From: Trichobilharzia regenti
Lineage: Eukaryota; Platyhelminthes; Trematoda; Strigeidida; Schistosomatidae
Reading direction: 5' to 3'
NCBI GenBank assembly: GCA_944472135.2
Contig: OX235263.1
Coordinates: 84,972,721-85,036,720, forward strand
Length of the DNA: 64,000 nt
Part shown: piece by piece, positions 45,950-56,547 of the stretch
Layout: every line of letters begins with the position of its first letter
Position numbering within the stretch: the stretch's first letter is position 1
Position numbers and translations under genes: made by a program
Notes under the pieces: model-generated
What the model saw: the letters and a program-made list of their open reading frames with translations, nothing else
Databases searched by the model: none
Told to the model about the DNA's origin: nothing

Positions 45950-47640
45950 TTGGAAAATCTAAGGGCCCTTGGGTTCACCTACTATTACGGTCTAGAAGGC
46001 ACTACGTGTTACTCCACTCTGGCAGATATATTTCTAGTACATTTGTCGATTTCTCTTCTAGCCTTCCACGGTCAGGGATTTGATAAATGATAGTAGGTAG
46101 CCTTGCCCTACTCCCGCCTTCACTTCAAATTCTTTGGTAAGCCGTCCGTTGTGAATCATTTGACATGTGGTTTCACCATATGGGTACTCAACAAGTATTA
46201 TAAATAAATGTCTGCCCCATTGCACTCTGTAACATTGTAGTAGTTACTTCCCAGAGACGCTGTCAAAGGTTTATCCGAAGTTGGAGAAGTCACGATGTAG
46301 TTCTGAATGCCGTTGCATGCTTTGTCTGATAACGTGGCACGGCTTCACCATTTAATCGATGCATGATTTGTTTTCTTAGACCCAGTTCTCCTCCAGCAGG
46401 GTTTTGCGATCTTAATATCTTTTGGTATTTGGTATGGACAGGAACATGAACCAGCGCTAATTCTTAAAAAAGCCCAAGCCAATCTTCCTTGTTGGTTTGA
46501 CGAGGCAATCTTTCTTCCAGCCGGCAGATACCTCTCCATCCTTCGCATAGGCATGTCCGCCGAGGTCTATGGGTCCGGTTTTTGGTTCTTTTAAGGGGAT
46601 TTCATTCGTTAATGCTCCTTTCCCACCTTCAGACATCACTAAAATTCGGGACCTCTGCTTTTCCTGGGGTGGGTAAACAGTGTTAGTTCGGTTCGCCGGT
46701 GGCGGTGGAATTTCTAGCAGAGCTCCAAGTAGTGGTTGACTCAAGACTCCTTCGAAGTTACCGGCACAGCTTTTTCTTTGTTTGTCCTCTTTGGTAACTG
46801 GGTTTCATTTACTATCACTTGTTCCATCCGTGGTGGTGTCTCCACAGATAGAGACTTGTTTATTTCACAAAGTGTTCCGAGGTCTCTATCGCCTACAATC
46901 TAGCCTGCTTGATACCCCAGTGTGTCACAAGTTCTCTCGTCCATGCTACAGTAGGGCCTTGACAACAGTTTGCTATGAACACTCAGATGTAGGAGGTGAT
47001 TAGGGAGTTCAGTAGGTTCAGATGAGTACCTGAGTAGAAACTGTATCTCCTCCATGATTTGTACAGCTTTCTCTGTCTGTCGAGTGACGAGTGCCCCTTT
47101 GTGTTTTTGACTAGGTTTCCCACTTACCTCGTCATCTGTCATGCCTTCGAAAATAAAGCTTAAGAAACAGTCAGTCTCATAAAGTAATACGAGCCGTTGG
47201 TTGGTAATTTGAGCGCCTACTTTGTTAGAAAACTTGGTTGCTAAACTAACACTAGTGTTCACTCTTTTTTCAGTGTTCCATTTGTTATGCTCAGTTTCTC
47301 CTTCCTTTTTAACTAACAGCACTCGACCTTCATCTGCTTCACCGTTCTACTCTCCTCCGTCAGTTTCCAGGTGTTCGTGGAGAGCTATTTCTGGTCTTGC
47401 TCCTTTTTCCTTCAGTCGCCCATGGATTATTTCCATATAGTTTTCGTAGAGTCACAATGTTTTTCCACTCTGGTTTCCCGATTCATGTTTTTTAATGTCT
47501 TCCATTTTTCCTTGATGACTGTAATAGTGCCTTTTGTAGCATCTTCCGCCAGTTTCTGAGTTTTGAAAGGCTTCTTGGAAGGCTTTTGTCGTTATCTTGA
47601 AGTTCCCATGCACCCGGTAGTGATGTTAGATCGCACTTGT
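45950..47640 (-). mobile_element. RTE-A-related copy, strongly degenerate
   Basis: Reading on the minus strand: an endonuclease-RT linker region (47640-46900), then VSAGWKKDCLVK (near 46500-46540; compare VPEDWKNSYLFK in the intact copy) and MIHNGRLTKEFEVKAGVGQG (near 46105-46165; compare the GVRQG motif). Frames at 46345-46744 and 46900-47322 are pieces of this, not separate genes. Confidence 0.7.
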
Positions 47641-47679
47641 TTCCCTTCTCAGTGCTGAATGCATAAGCTGCATCTTTAC

Positions 47680-48200
47680 TTTTTCGAGATTGAGAAAAAG
47701 TTCGCCCAATATTTTATGTGGTGATGTGTGAGATGATGCAGAGTGAATGCATCTATTACATCAAAAACTGTTTGGAGCCACATCTTTGATAGTTCTTCAA
47801 AATGGCCGCCAAATACTTCACGGACTAATGCCACGTTTTTACCTGAACGACCCTGACTCTTTTCTAACCTAATTTTTCTCATCGAGGAAGACGATGGCTT
47901 GACATACGCAGCACATGTTCCAGTCATTTTGATCAACCTAGCCTCACTACGTAATCAATTGACTTACTTTCCCTACTTTTCGCTACGCATCTAACCTCAA
48001 TATTACTCACCACACCATAAGAATTAACAAAAGAGATGGGCCACAGACACTAATGATCAATTAAAGGTAGTCTTTTCATGTCTTTTACCTTCAGGAGTCA
48101 CTTCTCACAGCCTAGGAGAACAATATCATCGGCATTCTCTATGCTGACGAAGCTGTTCCCTTGTAAGCCGCTAAATTCAGTCGCAGGCAATTCTATTGGT
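47680..48200 (-). mobile_element. RTE-B fragment, degenerate
   Basis: Minus-strand remnants include ECIHSASSHTSPHKILGE-type 3' sequence and a shred of LYSLRLEDADD-like RT (near 48080-48140). Confidence 0.5.
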
Positions 48201-48246
48201 ACGTGCATGCAGACAGTAAACTTAAATAAGTGCAGCAGTTACAGAA

Positions 48247-48651
48247 ATGAGTCCACTGCTTTTCGTAATCTACATTAACGACATCTGCAGCGTAATCAAG
48301 CATGTTACCCCATACCTCTTTGCTGACGACTTAAAGACTGTATACAGCTTCCCCCATCCTACATCGAACGAGAGATTCACACATATTCAAGATGATCTGG
48401 ATGGGTTACATAACTGGAGCAATGACTGGCAACTGCCATTCAATTCGGATAAATGTGGTGTCCTACGTTTCAATAACTCCCATCCGATTTTCAGGTTACA
48501 CATAGGTAACACTTTTCTCCAAACCCACAGTTTCATAAAAGACCTGGGAGTTAACTACTCAGAAAAATTAACATTCAGTCAGTACGCGAAGCACTTCTTT
48601 CTAAATGGCGAAGATTCACAGGCTTGTTACTTTGAAAATATACACAACTGA
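48247..48651 (+). pseudogene. CR1/Jockey-type non-LTR RT fragment
   Basis: A 134-codon open piece begins MSPLLFVIYINDI, then LFADDLKTVY with the catalytic Asp pair, followed by DLDGLHNWSNDWQLPFNSDKC and IKDLGVNYSEKLTF. This order (SPLLF..YINDI, FADD, W...L.FN..KC, LGV) is typical of CR1/Jockey reverse transcriptases and unlike the RTE families elsewhere in the window. The 5' part is missing at the boundary with the RTE-B piece. The frame decays after about 48600, and an LTR follows at 48740. Confidence 0.85.
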
Positions 48652-48739
48652 GGCTGAAGTCCCTTTATACAAAGTTATGCTTCCTCAAAAAATTCAACAC
48701 CGCACAATTGTCTTCGGGTTCGTGCATGGGTATGACAGG

Positions 48740-49097
48740 TGTCAATGTAGTTGAAGACTGAACGATCGATTCATGGTCGTTTGCTCAAAATCAACTTCCC
48801 CAATTTTCGTGGAGGCATCAATACGACAGTCATCGTCTCATCGGTCGCGGTTCAGAAAGAAGTCAGCAATAGACCGTCAGAAGTAATATTGTGATTTATT
48901 ATTGTAATATTTGTTCATAGACCTTAGTTGTACATTGGCTATGTGTTGGTGTTAGAATAAAAAATTCTCGAGTCGCCAAACTGGGTTCTGGTTTTTGCGT
49001 CCGTTATTACTAAGCGTTTCTGAGAAGCTTCGAGGAACAGCGTGAGTCCCAGCGTGGCAAGAGCTGGGCATTAACGGTTTACGAGACGTGGCTGACA
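48740..49097 (+). repeat. Solo LTR of the array family
   Basis: Begins TGTCAATGTAGTTGAAG and ends CGTGGCTGACA, the same ends as the LTR of the 58410-64000 array on the opposite strand. Contains AATAAA and CTCGAGTCGCCAA in the middle. No internal region on either side and no obvious target duplication. Confidence 0.8.
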
Positions 49098-50254
49098 CCA
49101 CCGTATTACTAGACGAGGACGCTACAACTAGCGGGTATATGCAATTGATGCACTATCCAAACATAGGTAAATCTCTGAGACACATGAATATTCCACCGTA
49201 TGAATCCTTGATATTCATATTCCTTAGCGCCAGATTACCCATGTCAAGAACGTATCACTAGACGCCCAGATTCCGCAAGAATCTTATCACCTATGGGTGA
49301 TTAACCTCGTGGTGTGGTCTTGAACATACGTTAAGACCTATTGATTATGTGTGTGGAGATACCTATAAGATATGAAAAGGCAAAATGTAATCTCGTTAAC
49401 TCCAGAAACTTACGGCTTCTTCATTAACCGGCATTCGGTGCTAACCTTCACTAATTAAGTCGACTGACTAGGCTGGTGGCATGAGGTCAAGCCCCCACTC
49501 CACCTAGGCTCATTGATGTGTCGCACTCAACAAAATAAGCCATTTGTCAAGTATCAAACAATAACTCTCTGAAGAAATTCCACGAGAAAAGTCTTCAGAA
49601 TCTTCCATAGTACATACTTAATTAGCTTTCTCCGAATGGCATTTTCTTGCAAAGAACTATTCTATTAGCATGCAAAATACAGGCCATAGCACTGAGCCAC
49701 ATCGACATGCATCTACCAACTCACTTCTTTTCGTGGAGCTGAGTACATTGTCCGCGCCATGCATCCACTTGTAAAACTTGCTCGTAAACACTGCACAGCA
49801 AGGTAAGCGGAGTAAGTGTGTCTTTGTTTCAACGACAGAACACCCTGTGAACTCTAGAAATCGTTCAGCGTCTAGGGAAAGACTCTATCAAGCCATTCAA
49901 ATGGGTTGGGATTTAGGTCTTTGGGCATAACTGGAACCCAGCACTTAAAAAGATGAAGGTAACTCAGTGTATCTAAGACAACTGCGCTCAAGGTTCATTT
50001 TTTCCATGGCTGCTAAAACTGGTCTGTTTTCCTAACAAAATCAATGTTATTTGGTTACGTTTATCACCCGAACTTCCTGCTTATTTTGTTTTAATCCTTG
50101 TTCATTTGTGAAACCTTCACTGCCTCCCTTATCTCATTTTTCTGCTTATAAGGTCTTTCCATTCATCTACATATTTTCACTCTCAGTTACCTTTCCAAAT
50201 TCAACCATATTTTTTCGCTCTTCTGCAACTTCTGGGGATCGGTGAGGGGACTAA
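49098..50254. other. No feature recognised
   Basis: Unique-looking sequence without convincing frames. Confidence 0.4.
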
Positions 50255-50590
50255 CTCAATATACTTTAATGCCATGATCTTAATACGCCGAAGAATACAA
50301 ATAAAATATAAGCAATGCTACATTTAACCATTTTCGAGGAGTCTCAGATCAGCATTCAAATGGTCCATTAGGTTTCTGATGTTGCCATTTGAGATTATAT
50401 TCAATACTGTTTGCAGTTGTTTACAGGAATTCTCTTTCTCTTGTTCCAAGTTGTTTGCTGTCTCGTAGAACTGGCTAATTATAACTTTCCTTCCTTTTGA
50501 TTTGAATCTTGTTGCCATTATCCCTACTGCATAAAAATGCGAACGCTGTTGATTAAATCATGGTAGCCATTTGCTCAGAGTGATTTTGAT
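50255..50590 (-). mobile_element. RTE-A-related endonuclease fragment
   Basis: The minus frame at 50324-50518 contains ATRFKSKGRKVIISQFYETA, LQTVLNIISNGNIRNLMDHLNA, aligning with the endonuclease end at 27457-27560 (RFNSRKRKITIIQSY). Isolated and truncated at both sides. Confidence 0.6.
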
Positions 50591-50867
50591 TGTCGTCTGG
50601 GTGGCCGGAGTAGATTATTGACTCTCCAGCTAACGTTTAGGAGAATCTGCATGCGTTTCATTTGTTCTCACAGTTTTCTTGCACTTCTAAACCACCTTTA
50701 TTTCTTTTAGCAAACTTAGGAGACTACCTGGTTTAATAAATACTGTCAACATCCCACATATTGTTGCTCATTTTTATTTTCACAGAAAGAAGACATATCG
50801 AATGACTGGCTTTCCGAAGGCATTTACTGGCTCTCAGCGACCCCCGTCTCCAATTCCAATGAAGAAT

Positions 50868-51470
50868 AAGTTAATTTTTTAACATAGAAAGAACAACGAT
50901 TTATGCAGAATAATTTGGTACCATCACTTATTTTATCGACTTCCCACCAGCCGCCTACAGCCTAGAGATATTAGCAAGTTCATATACGGAAACAAATTTA
51001 GCATAATTGCAATCTTTGTGTTCCGTCAGTTGACAGAGTTCAGGTTTAAACAAAGAACCAATGTATGCACACAAAAGTAAATGAGTTACATAATAAACAA
51101 AAGAGGTTAAAATCAAAGATTATGCTATCAAGTGAGAAAGACAGTAAACCCATCCAGTTATCAGGGCAAGAAAAGAACTGAAAACTGCTTTCTTCTGAAC
51201 ACAGTTGTGTTTTAGGGATTTAATAGAGATTGGCTCAGAAGACTTGAGAAGAATTATGCTATTTCGTCCAATGATAATTCTGAGGGATTTCAGGGTGTTG
51301 ACTTCATGACCTGTATTGAAGAGATGCTTGATAACGGCACGACTGAAAGTTTTCGTTTCTTTGAGAAGAAGGCTTTCTGATATATGCTCGAAAAATCAGA
51401 GGTATGCCCACCTTTCTCTTCTTCCAATGTGCCTGCTTCCGGTGACACAAGTGTGAAGCTTCTAGAGAGT
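50868..51470 (-). mobile_element. Penelope-like 3' end, degenerate
   Basis: Minus-strand relative of the 3' 792 bp of the element at 28782-32897. Shared blocks in plus orientation: GCAGAATAATTTGGTACCATCA (50908 region), CCATCCAGTTATCAGGGCAAG and GAAAAATCAGAGGTATGCCCAC (51390-51412). Substitutions and deletions throughout, so an older copy. Confidence 0.8.
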
Positions 51471-51790
51471 CATCACTTCAAAGAGTTTTTTATATCTGTA
51501 TTGTGCCTTGAGATTTATTTAGCAACTGAACTCATTTCCTGAGGCAGGGACGCTAACCACACGCCCAAGCCTCACTCCATTTCCGGACTTGGCACAGAAA
51601 AATGGTACACTAGACGAAGTTAACCAACAACCATCGCAAAAAATCACAGCAGTTGATATTTGGCGTATATTGCGCGAGTAAGCTGGTGAGCGACTGAAGC
51701 AGGGAGGTCAATCCGGACAATGGGGATTATTTACCGTTTTGTATTCCCTAATTCGCAATCGCTTGCTGAGTTGCTTTATGGTTTATGGGG

Positions 51791-52105
51791 TGTCATTGAA
51801 GTCTCATAAACCGTCAATGTCCAGCTCTTGCTGCGCTGGGCCTCACGCTGTCCCTTGGAGATTTTCAGAAACGCTTAGTATTAACCGACGCAAAAACCAA
51901 AACACTGTTCGGCGACTCAAGAATTCTTTATTCTAACACCAACATATAAGCAGCAATACTGATATTACATAGTGAGGCCTAAGAATAAATATTACAACAA
52001 TACATCACGATATCACTTCTGACGGTTTTTCTAACTTCTTTCTGAACAGCGACTGATGAAACGATGACTGGTGTATTGATGACTCCATAAAAAGGGTGAG
52101 GATAT
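51791..52105 (-). repeat. Truncated LTR of the array family
   Basis: Minus-strand copy: TGTCATTGAAGTCTCATAAACC at its left end, CGCAAAAACCAAAACAC, GAATTCTTTATTCTAACACC and CAGCGACTGATGAAACGATG. Its U3 end is lost near 52105. More diverged than the array copies. Confidence 0.75.
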
Positions 52106-53680
52106 ACGTCGTGACGTGTTATATTTTCTGCGACTCAGGTTTTTTCGTCTTTCATTGGCTAGAACGGTGGCGGTCAATTGGATATTTGATTTGTCCTTGG
52201 TAGGTCGTATCGTGTGAGGTTTTGTGTGGTTGTGTTATGCGTCGTTTGCAAGCAAATTTGACAAAGATAGATGTAATATTTGACTATTTTAACATTGTTT
52301 CACTGTTTTTTAGACAGATTTACTTCTCTTTTCGTTATAAACTCCCTGGAAACTGGTCAGGCATTATGGTCCCTATCAGTGACTACCATCCCGTGGGTTC
52401 CAATGCATTTCTTGAGTTGTGGTTATAGGTACAGTATTTCCTACTTCGTGATTTCTCACTCACATAGTCTGGTATCCTGTGTTTCTTGCGACTTAGCTGT
52501 CACAAGCTGATGCAATAATGTACTTCGTTAACGAGCCCTTTTTCTAGAATTTCATCGCAGGTAATCAGTGCGAGCGCAAGCAGCACATATGTAAGAAGCT
52601 ACAAAAGCATTAGAAGACCTTCAAAAGGCGTGAACTTTATATATTGCTAACAGTGACGAACTTTTCCGCATACCAGTATGTGGATACGTTCACATGAGTA
52701 TAGGAAATCCACGAGTGAGACATTGTATTTTAGTGCGACAGCTTTGTGAAACTTTCATCTGGCTTGTATGTTTCGCTCCAGTATTTTTTCCCTCAGACCA
52801 CTAACAAAGTATTATCAAATGTATTCTTGTAGTATGATTTGATGGCACAATTACTGGTAGTTAATAATATTATGTATGCGTAATGTTCATGATATTTTCT
52901 GCACCACTAACGTGCTCCACATTTCAAAAAGTGTAACTTAGGAAGACTAAACTTAACTTATACTTAACTCAAATATGGTCATGCATGTTAATTACGTAAA
53001 TGCTTAATTTATGTAAGTGAATTTAGTCTGTATCAATTTTAGGAATGATAGGTCGCAATGAGGTCTGTCAGTTAATTAAATTTAGTGAAAGCAGATGTAC
53101 CTGCATGCGGACAAAGGCATCCGAAAAACAGTGATAAGCGTTTTACGGCTTATAATCGGATACATTTGCATAATCAGTTTTAGAAATTGATTCTGCATAC
53201 AACAAGTGGAGGTAAGTTCTTTCATTCATGTATAACCATGCAGATATTCTTTTTTACAGTTTGTGATACCGGATAGGTGACGCAATTCGGACACTGGGCA
53301 GTTTCCATCGAATAATGGGAGATACTTTCCAAACGAAGACTTTCATCTTTGACTGTGCTCAGATAATACATGTAAATAAACTTGTTTGCGTTGCAGTAAA
53401 ATAAAATTTTCTATCTAATATTCTTGTGTTGTATTTGTTCTGCATGCGGTGGGAGTACGGCATGGTAGACCGGTACTTCCTAGGATATGAACTCGTTACT
53501 GTATATAGGTGTAATTCTGTAGAAACACTATCGATCGATATAAATAGTGAATTATAAGTACTTTAGTCAAGTCCAAAAATCTGCCTGAAGTTACGCGATT
53601 ACGTCTCCTAGTCATAGGTAAGTCTGTAGGGACCAAGTACAAAAATACTTCAGTATATGAAAAATAAGAAATGAACATAG
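52106..53680. other. No feature recognised
   Basis: AT-rich sequence before the Gypsy-type element; short frames only. Confidence 0.4.
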
Positions 53681-53685
53681 GCACT
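53681..53685. repeat. Target-site duplication, left (GCACT)
   Basis: GCACT is repeated at 56543-56547. Confidence 0.8.
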
Positions 53686-54156
53686 TGATAGGATCCCACA
53701 TATTTTGGTATTGACTGTTTAAACTTGCATATATGGTATGTTATCATTCTCACACATTTTGGTATTGACTGCTAATTTTGTATATTATCATTCTCACGCA
53801 TTTTGGTAGTGACTGCTAATTTTGTATATATGGTGTATATCATTCCCACACATTTTGTTACTGACTGTCAATGTCGCACATATGGCATATTATCATTTCT
53901 CACACACTTTGTTATTGGCTATTAAGGTCAATTATTTCAAATGCTGTTAGCTGTCCATATTGTTGTAAAATGTATAAATACCATGGCTTTCTTTATCGTT
54001 GTTGCACTTCAATACACAGTCACAGTCCAGCCTTTGTCTTTTGATATTTGCGTGCTTTACTAAGTCGGAAGGTACGACGAGCAGATAGACAGATTAGTTC
54101 AGGCGCAGACAGAATAAGGTGAAAACGTCTTCATTCAATTCCCCACAGTTATAACA
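53686..54156 (+). repeat. 5' LTR
   Basis: Starts TGATAGGATCCC and ends ACAGTTATAACA. The first about 270 bp consists of four to five degenerate 45-55 bp repeats (TTTTGGTATTGACTG...TATCATTCTCACACA). TATAAATA at 53973-53980 is a plausible promoter. Confidence 0.93.
53973..53980 (+). promoter_or_regulatory. LTR TATA box
   Basis: TATAAATA, conserved in the 3' LTR at 56359-56366, downstream of the U3 repeats. A GTTGTTGCACTTC-like initiator region follows within 30-40 bp. Confidence 0.55.
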
Positions 54157-54240
54157 AATTGGCGACGGGGTTTACCTTAATTCAGTGCAGTTATAACAAT
54201 TGGCGACGGGGTTTACTTAATTCATCGCAGTTATAGCAAG
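54146..54240 (+). repeat. Tandem copies of the LTR end and primer-binding site
   Basis: CAGTTATAACA occurs at 54146-54156 and 54188-54198, and as CAGTTATAGCA at 54228-54238. The first two are each followed by AATTGGCGACGGGGTTTAC. TGGCGACGGGG directly after the LTR is the expected primer-binding site position; the matching tRNA was not determined. Confidence 0.75.
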
Positions 54241-54316
54241 CAAACGACGACAGTTTTTATTCTGTTCAGCGCAACTATATAACATTTTTGACTGTGTTAA
54301 TTACAACCCAATTACA

Positions 54317-56032
54317 ATGTCTATCTCTCTGGACGATCTCAAATCTATCTTGCAGCAGCAGCAAGTTCAGAATGAAGCAGCTCAACTAAAATTAATCGAA
54401 GCTCTCACTCAGAAGCTGTCCATTCAAGTTCCATCAACATCTCATTCTGACAAATATGAAAGCATCTCAAATTCTATCAGTGAGTTCAACTACGACCCAA
54501 TATCTGGTCTCGTATTTGATGCATGGTTCAATCGTTACGAAGACGTTTTCCGTATTGAATGCTACATGTTTGATGATGCTGCCAAAGTCCGATTGTTACT
54601 AAGAAAACTTGGTACTGTTGAGCACAACAGATATGTTAACTTCATTCTGCCCAAGAACCCACGTGAGTTATCATTCGATGAGACAGTCACCGTTTTATCA
54701 CAAATCTTTGGTGAACAGTCATCCATGTTTAATATTCGGTATCAATGTTTTCAGTTGACAAAAATGCCTTCCGATGATTATGTGACTTACGCTGGCAAAG
54801 TGAACAAGGAATGTGAAAGGTTCAAACCACACGAAATGACATCAGATCAGTTCAAGTGTTTGATTTTTATTTGTGGGTTGAAGAACCCAGAAGATACTGA
54901 CATACGAACTCGACTTCTGTCACTTGTGGAACAAGACCCGAAAATGACTTTACAAATGGTGACAGCAGAATGCCTACGTTTAATCAACTTGAAGCACGAT
55001 ACTGCTATGGTGGAGTGCAAACGACAGTCGTCTGAATTTGGTTCGATTAACACAGTGAAAAGTCCTCCGATCACCGTTAAGCACACAGAACGTCAGTCTC
55101 AAAATTCAGCTAAACCTCCTTCAGTGTGCTGGCACTGTGGTTCGTGGCATTTTGTCAAGTTCTGTCCTTTCAAGAAGCATAAATGCCGTAATTGTCACCG
55201 TTTTGGACATAAGGAGGGTTACTGTACACCGCAGAAAAATTCTTCGGTGAGGAACAGAAGTAGTCGTTTCAAGCCGAAACAATCTCCTCGAGTACAGACC
55301 GTTTTCACTACTTCCAAAGTCGAGTTCGCCAGCAAACGTAAGTACATAACACTAGATATTAACGGCAAACGTATTCGTCTTCAGTTGGATACGGCATCAG
55401 ATATCACCGTAATTTCCCGAACTACGTGGCGCAAACTTGGTTGCCCACAGATTCTGCCGACCGAGCATGTCGCCAAGAATGTCTCTGGAGATATACTGAA
55501 ACTCGTGGGTGAGATCAATTGCCAGGTTCAGTTTGGTGAGCATCACTTCAATGGTGTATGTTACGTTACAAACTACCATGATTTGGATTTGCTTGGTCTT
55601 GACTGGTTAGACAAGCTCCATATCTTTAATGTACCATTAAATTCAGTATGCTCTAATGTTTCGTCTTCACCACACAACGTTGTTCCCGGAGATGTATCTG
55701 ATCAATCTCTCTTGCAACGCCGTCGTCAAAAGCACGCTTCTGTCTTCCAGGACAAACTTGGTTGCTGCAAACTGTTTGGCATCCAGCATATTCGTAGCCC
55801 CCCGTATCATCCCCAATCGAATGGACAGACTGAACGTTTCGTCGACACCTTTAAGCGTGCTTATGCAAAAGCGAAGGGGGAGGGAACAACAGAAAAATTT
55901 TGGATAAATTCTTGCTGCATTATCGTACGAATGAAAAAGGACAGTTATGTGTCAGACACACAGATCACGCTCTATCCAGTACCACGCAAAGGTCAACTCG
56001 ACAAAGAAGAGCTCCGAAACCTTTTCAAATAG
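54317..56032 (+). CDS. Gag-protease with fused integrase remnant (571 aa)
   Basis: Residues about 50-240 are a Gag of the type found in metazoan Gypsy elements (FDAWFNRYEDVF, VRLLLRKLG, FNIRYQCFQLTK). Two zinc knuckles follow: CX2CX3HX4C at 271-283 and CX2CX4HX4C at 290-303. An aspartic protease has LQLDTASDITVI with active-site D358, and GLDWL at 427-431. At about residue 482 (nt 55760) the start of the RT region (HASVFQDKLG) jumps to the late integrase core CKLFGIQHIRSPPYHPQSNGQ. A 1-nt frameshift near 55895 corrupts the rest of the integrase. Gag and protease look functional; RT, RNase H and the integrase catalytic triad are absent, so the element would need enzymes in trans. The ATG at 54317 precedes a Gag-like N terminus and is a reasonable start. 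Confidence 0.92.
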   Translation: MSISLDDLKSILQQQQVQNEAAQLKLIEALTQKLSIQVPSTSHSDKYESISNSISEFNYDPISGLVFDAWFNRYEDVFRIECYMFDDAAKVRLLLRKLGTVEHNRYVNFILPKNPRELSFDETVTVLSQIFGEQSSMFNIRYQCFQLTKMPSDDYVTYAGKVNKECERFKPHEMTSDQFKCLIFICGLKNPEDTDIRTRLLSLVEQDPKMTLQMVTAECLRLINLKHDTAMVECKRQSSEFGSINTVKSPPITVKHTERQSQNSAKPPSVCWHCGSWHFVKFCPFKKHKCRNCHRFGHKEGYCTPQKNSSVRNRSSRFKPKQSPRVQTVFTTSKVEFASKRKYITLDINGKRIRLQLDTASDITVISRTTWRKLGCPQILPTEHVAKNVSGDILKLVGEINCQVQFGEHHFNGVCYVTNYHDLDLLGLDWLDKLHIFNVPLNSVCSNVSSSPHNVVPGDVSDQSLLQRRRQKHASVFQDKLGCCKLFGIQHIRSPPYHPQSNGQTERFVDTFKRAYAKAKGEGTTEKFWINSCCIIVRMKKDSYVSDTQITLYPVPRKGQLDKEELRNLFK

Positions 56033-56061
56033 ATCCAAAAAGCAAGTCCTACACTCTTTAC

Positions 56062-56070
56062 GGGGGGAGG
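56062..56070 (+). promoter_or_regulatory. Polypurine tract
   Basis: GGGGGGAGG directly precedes the 3' LTR; it would prime plus-strand DNA synthesis. Confidence 0.75.
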
Positions 56071-56542
56071 TGATAGGATCCCACATATTTTGGTATTGAC
56101 TGTTTAAACTTGCATATATGGTATGTTATCATTCTCACACATTTTGGTATTGACTGCTAATTTTGTATATTATCATTCTCACGCATTTTGGTAGTGACTG
56201 CTAATTTTGTATATATGGTGTATTATCATTCCCACACATTTTGTTACTGACTGTCAATGTCGCACATATGGCATATTATCATTTCTCACACACTTTGTTA
56301 TTGGCTATTAAGGTCAATTATTTCAAATGCTGTTAGCTGTCCATATTGTTGTAAAATGTATAAATACCATGGCTTTCTTTATCGTTGTTGCACTTCAATA
56401 CACAGTCACAGTCCAGCCTTTGTCTTTTGATATTTGCGTGCTTTACTAAGTCGGAAGGTACGACGAGCAGATAGACAGATTAGTTCAGGCGCAGACAGAA
56501 TAAGGTGAAAACGTCTTCATTGAATAGCCTACAGTTATAACA
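56071..56542 (+). repeat. 3' LTR
   Basis: Matches the 5' LTR except for one extra T near 56223 and several changes in the last 25 bp (GAATAGCCT against CAATTCCCC). Confidence 0.93.
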
Positions 56543-56547
56543 GCACT
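56543..56547. repeat. Target-site duplication, right (GCACT)
   Basis: Matches 53681-53685. Confidence 0.8.

Larger units (their letters stand above)
53686..56542 (+). mobile_element. Gypsy-type LTR retrotransposon, internally deleted
   Basis: LTRs of 471 bp (53686-54156) and 472 bp (56071-56542), TG...CA ends, 5-bp target duplication, primer-site region after the 5' LTR, and a polypurine tract (GGGGGGAGG, 56062-56070) before the 3' LTR. The interior is only 1.9 kb because most of RT, RNase H and integrase is missing. The LTRs differ by one indel and a few substitutions near their 3' ends, so insertion is recent. Confidence 0.93.

Noticed and set aside
46345..47322. Three minus frames of 69-140 codons that look like a small gene cluster
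   Set aside because: Order and short motifs (GWKKDCLVK, MIHNGRLTKEFEVK) match a decayed RTE RT region; no independent gene.
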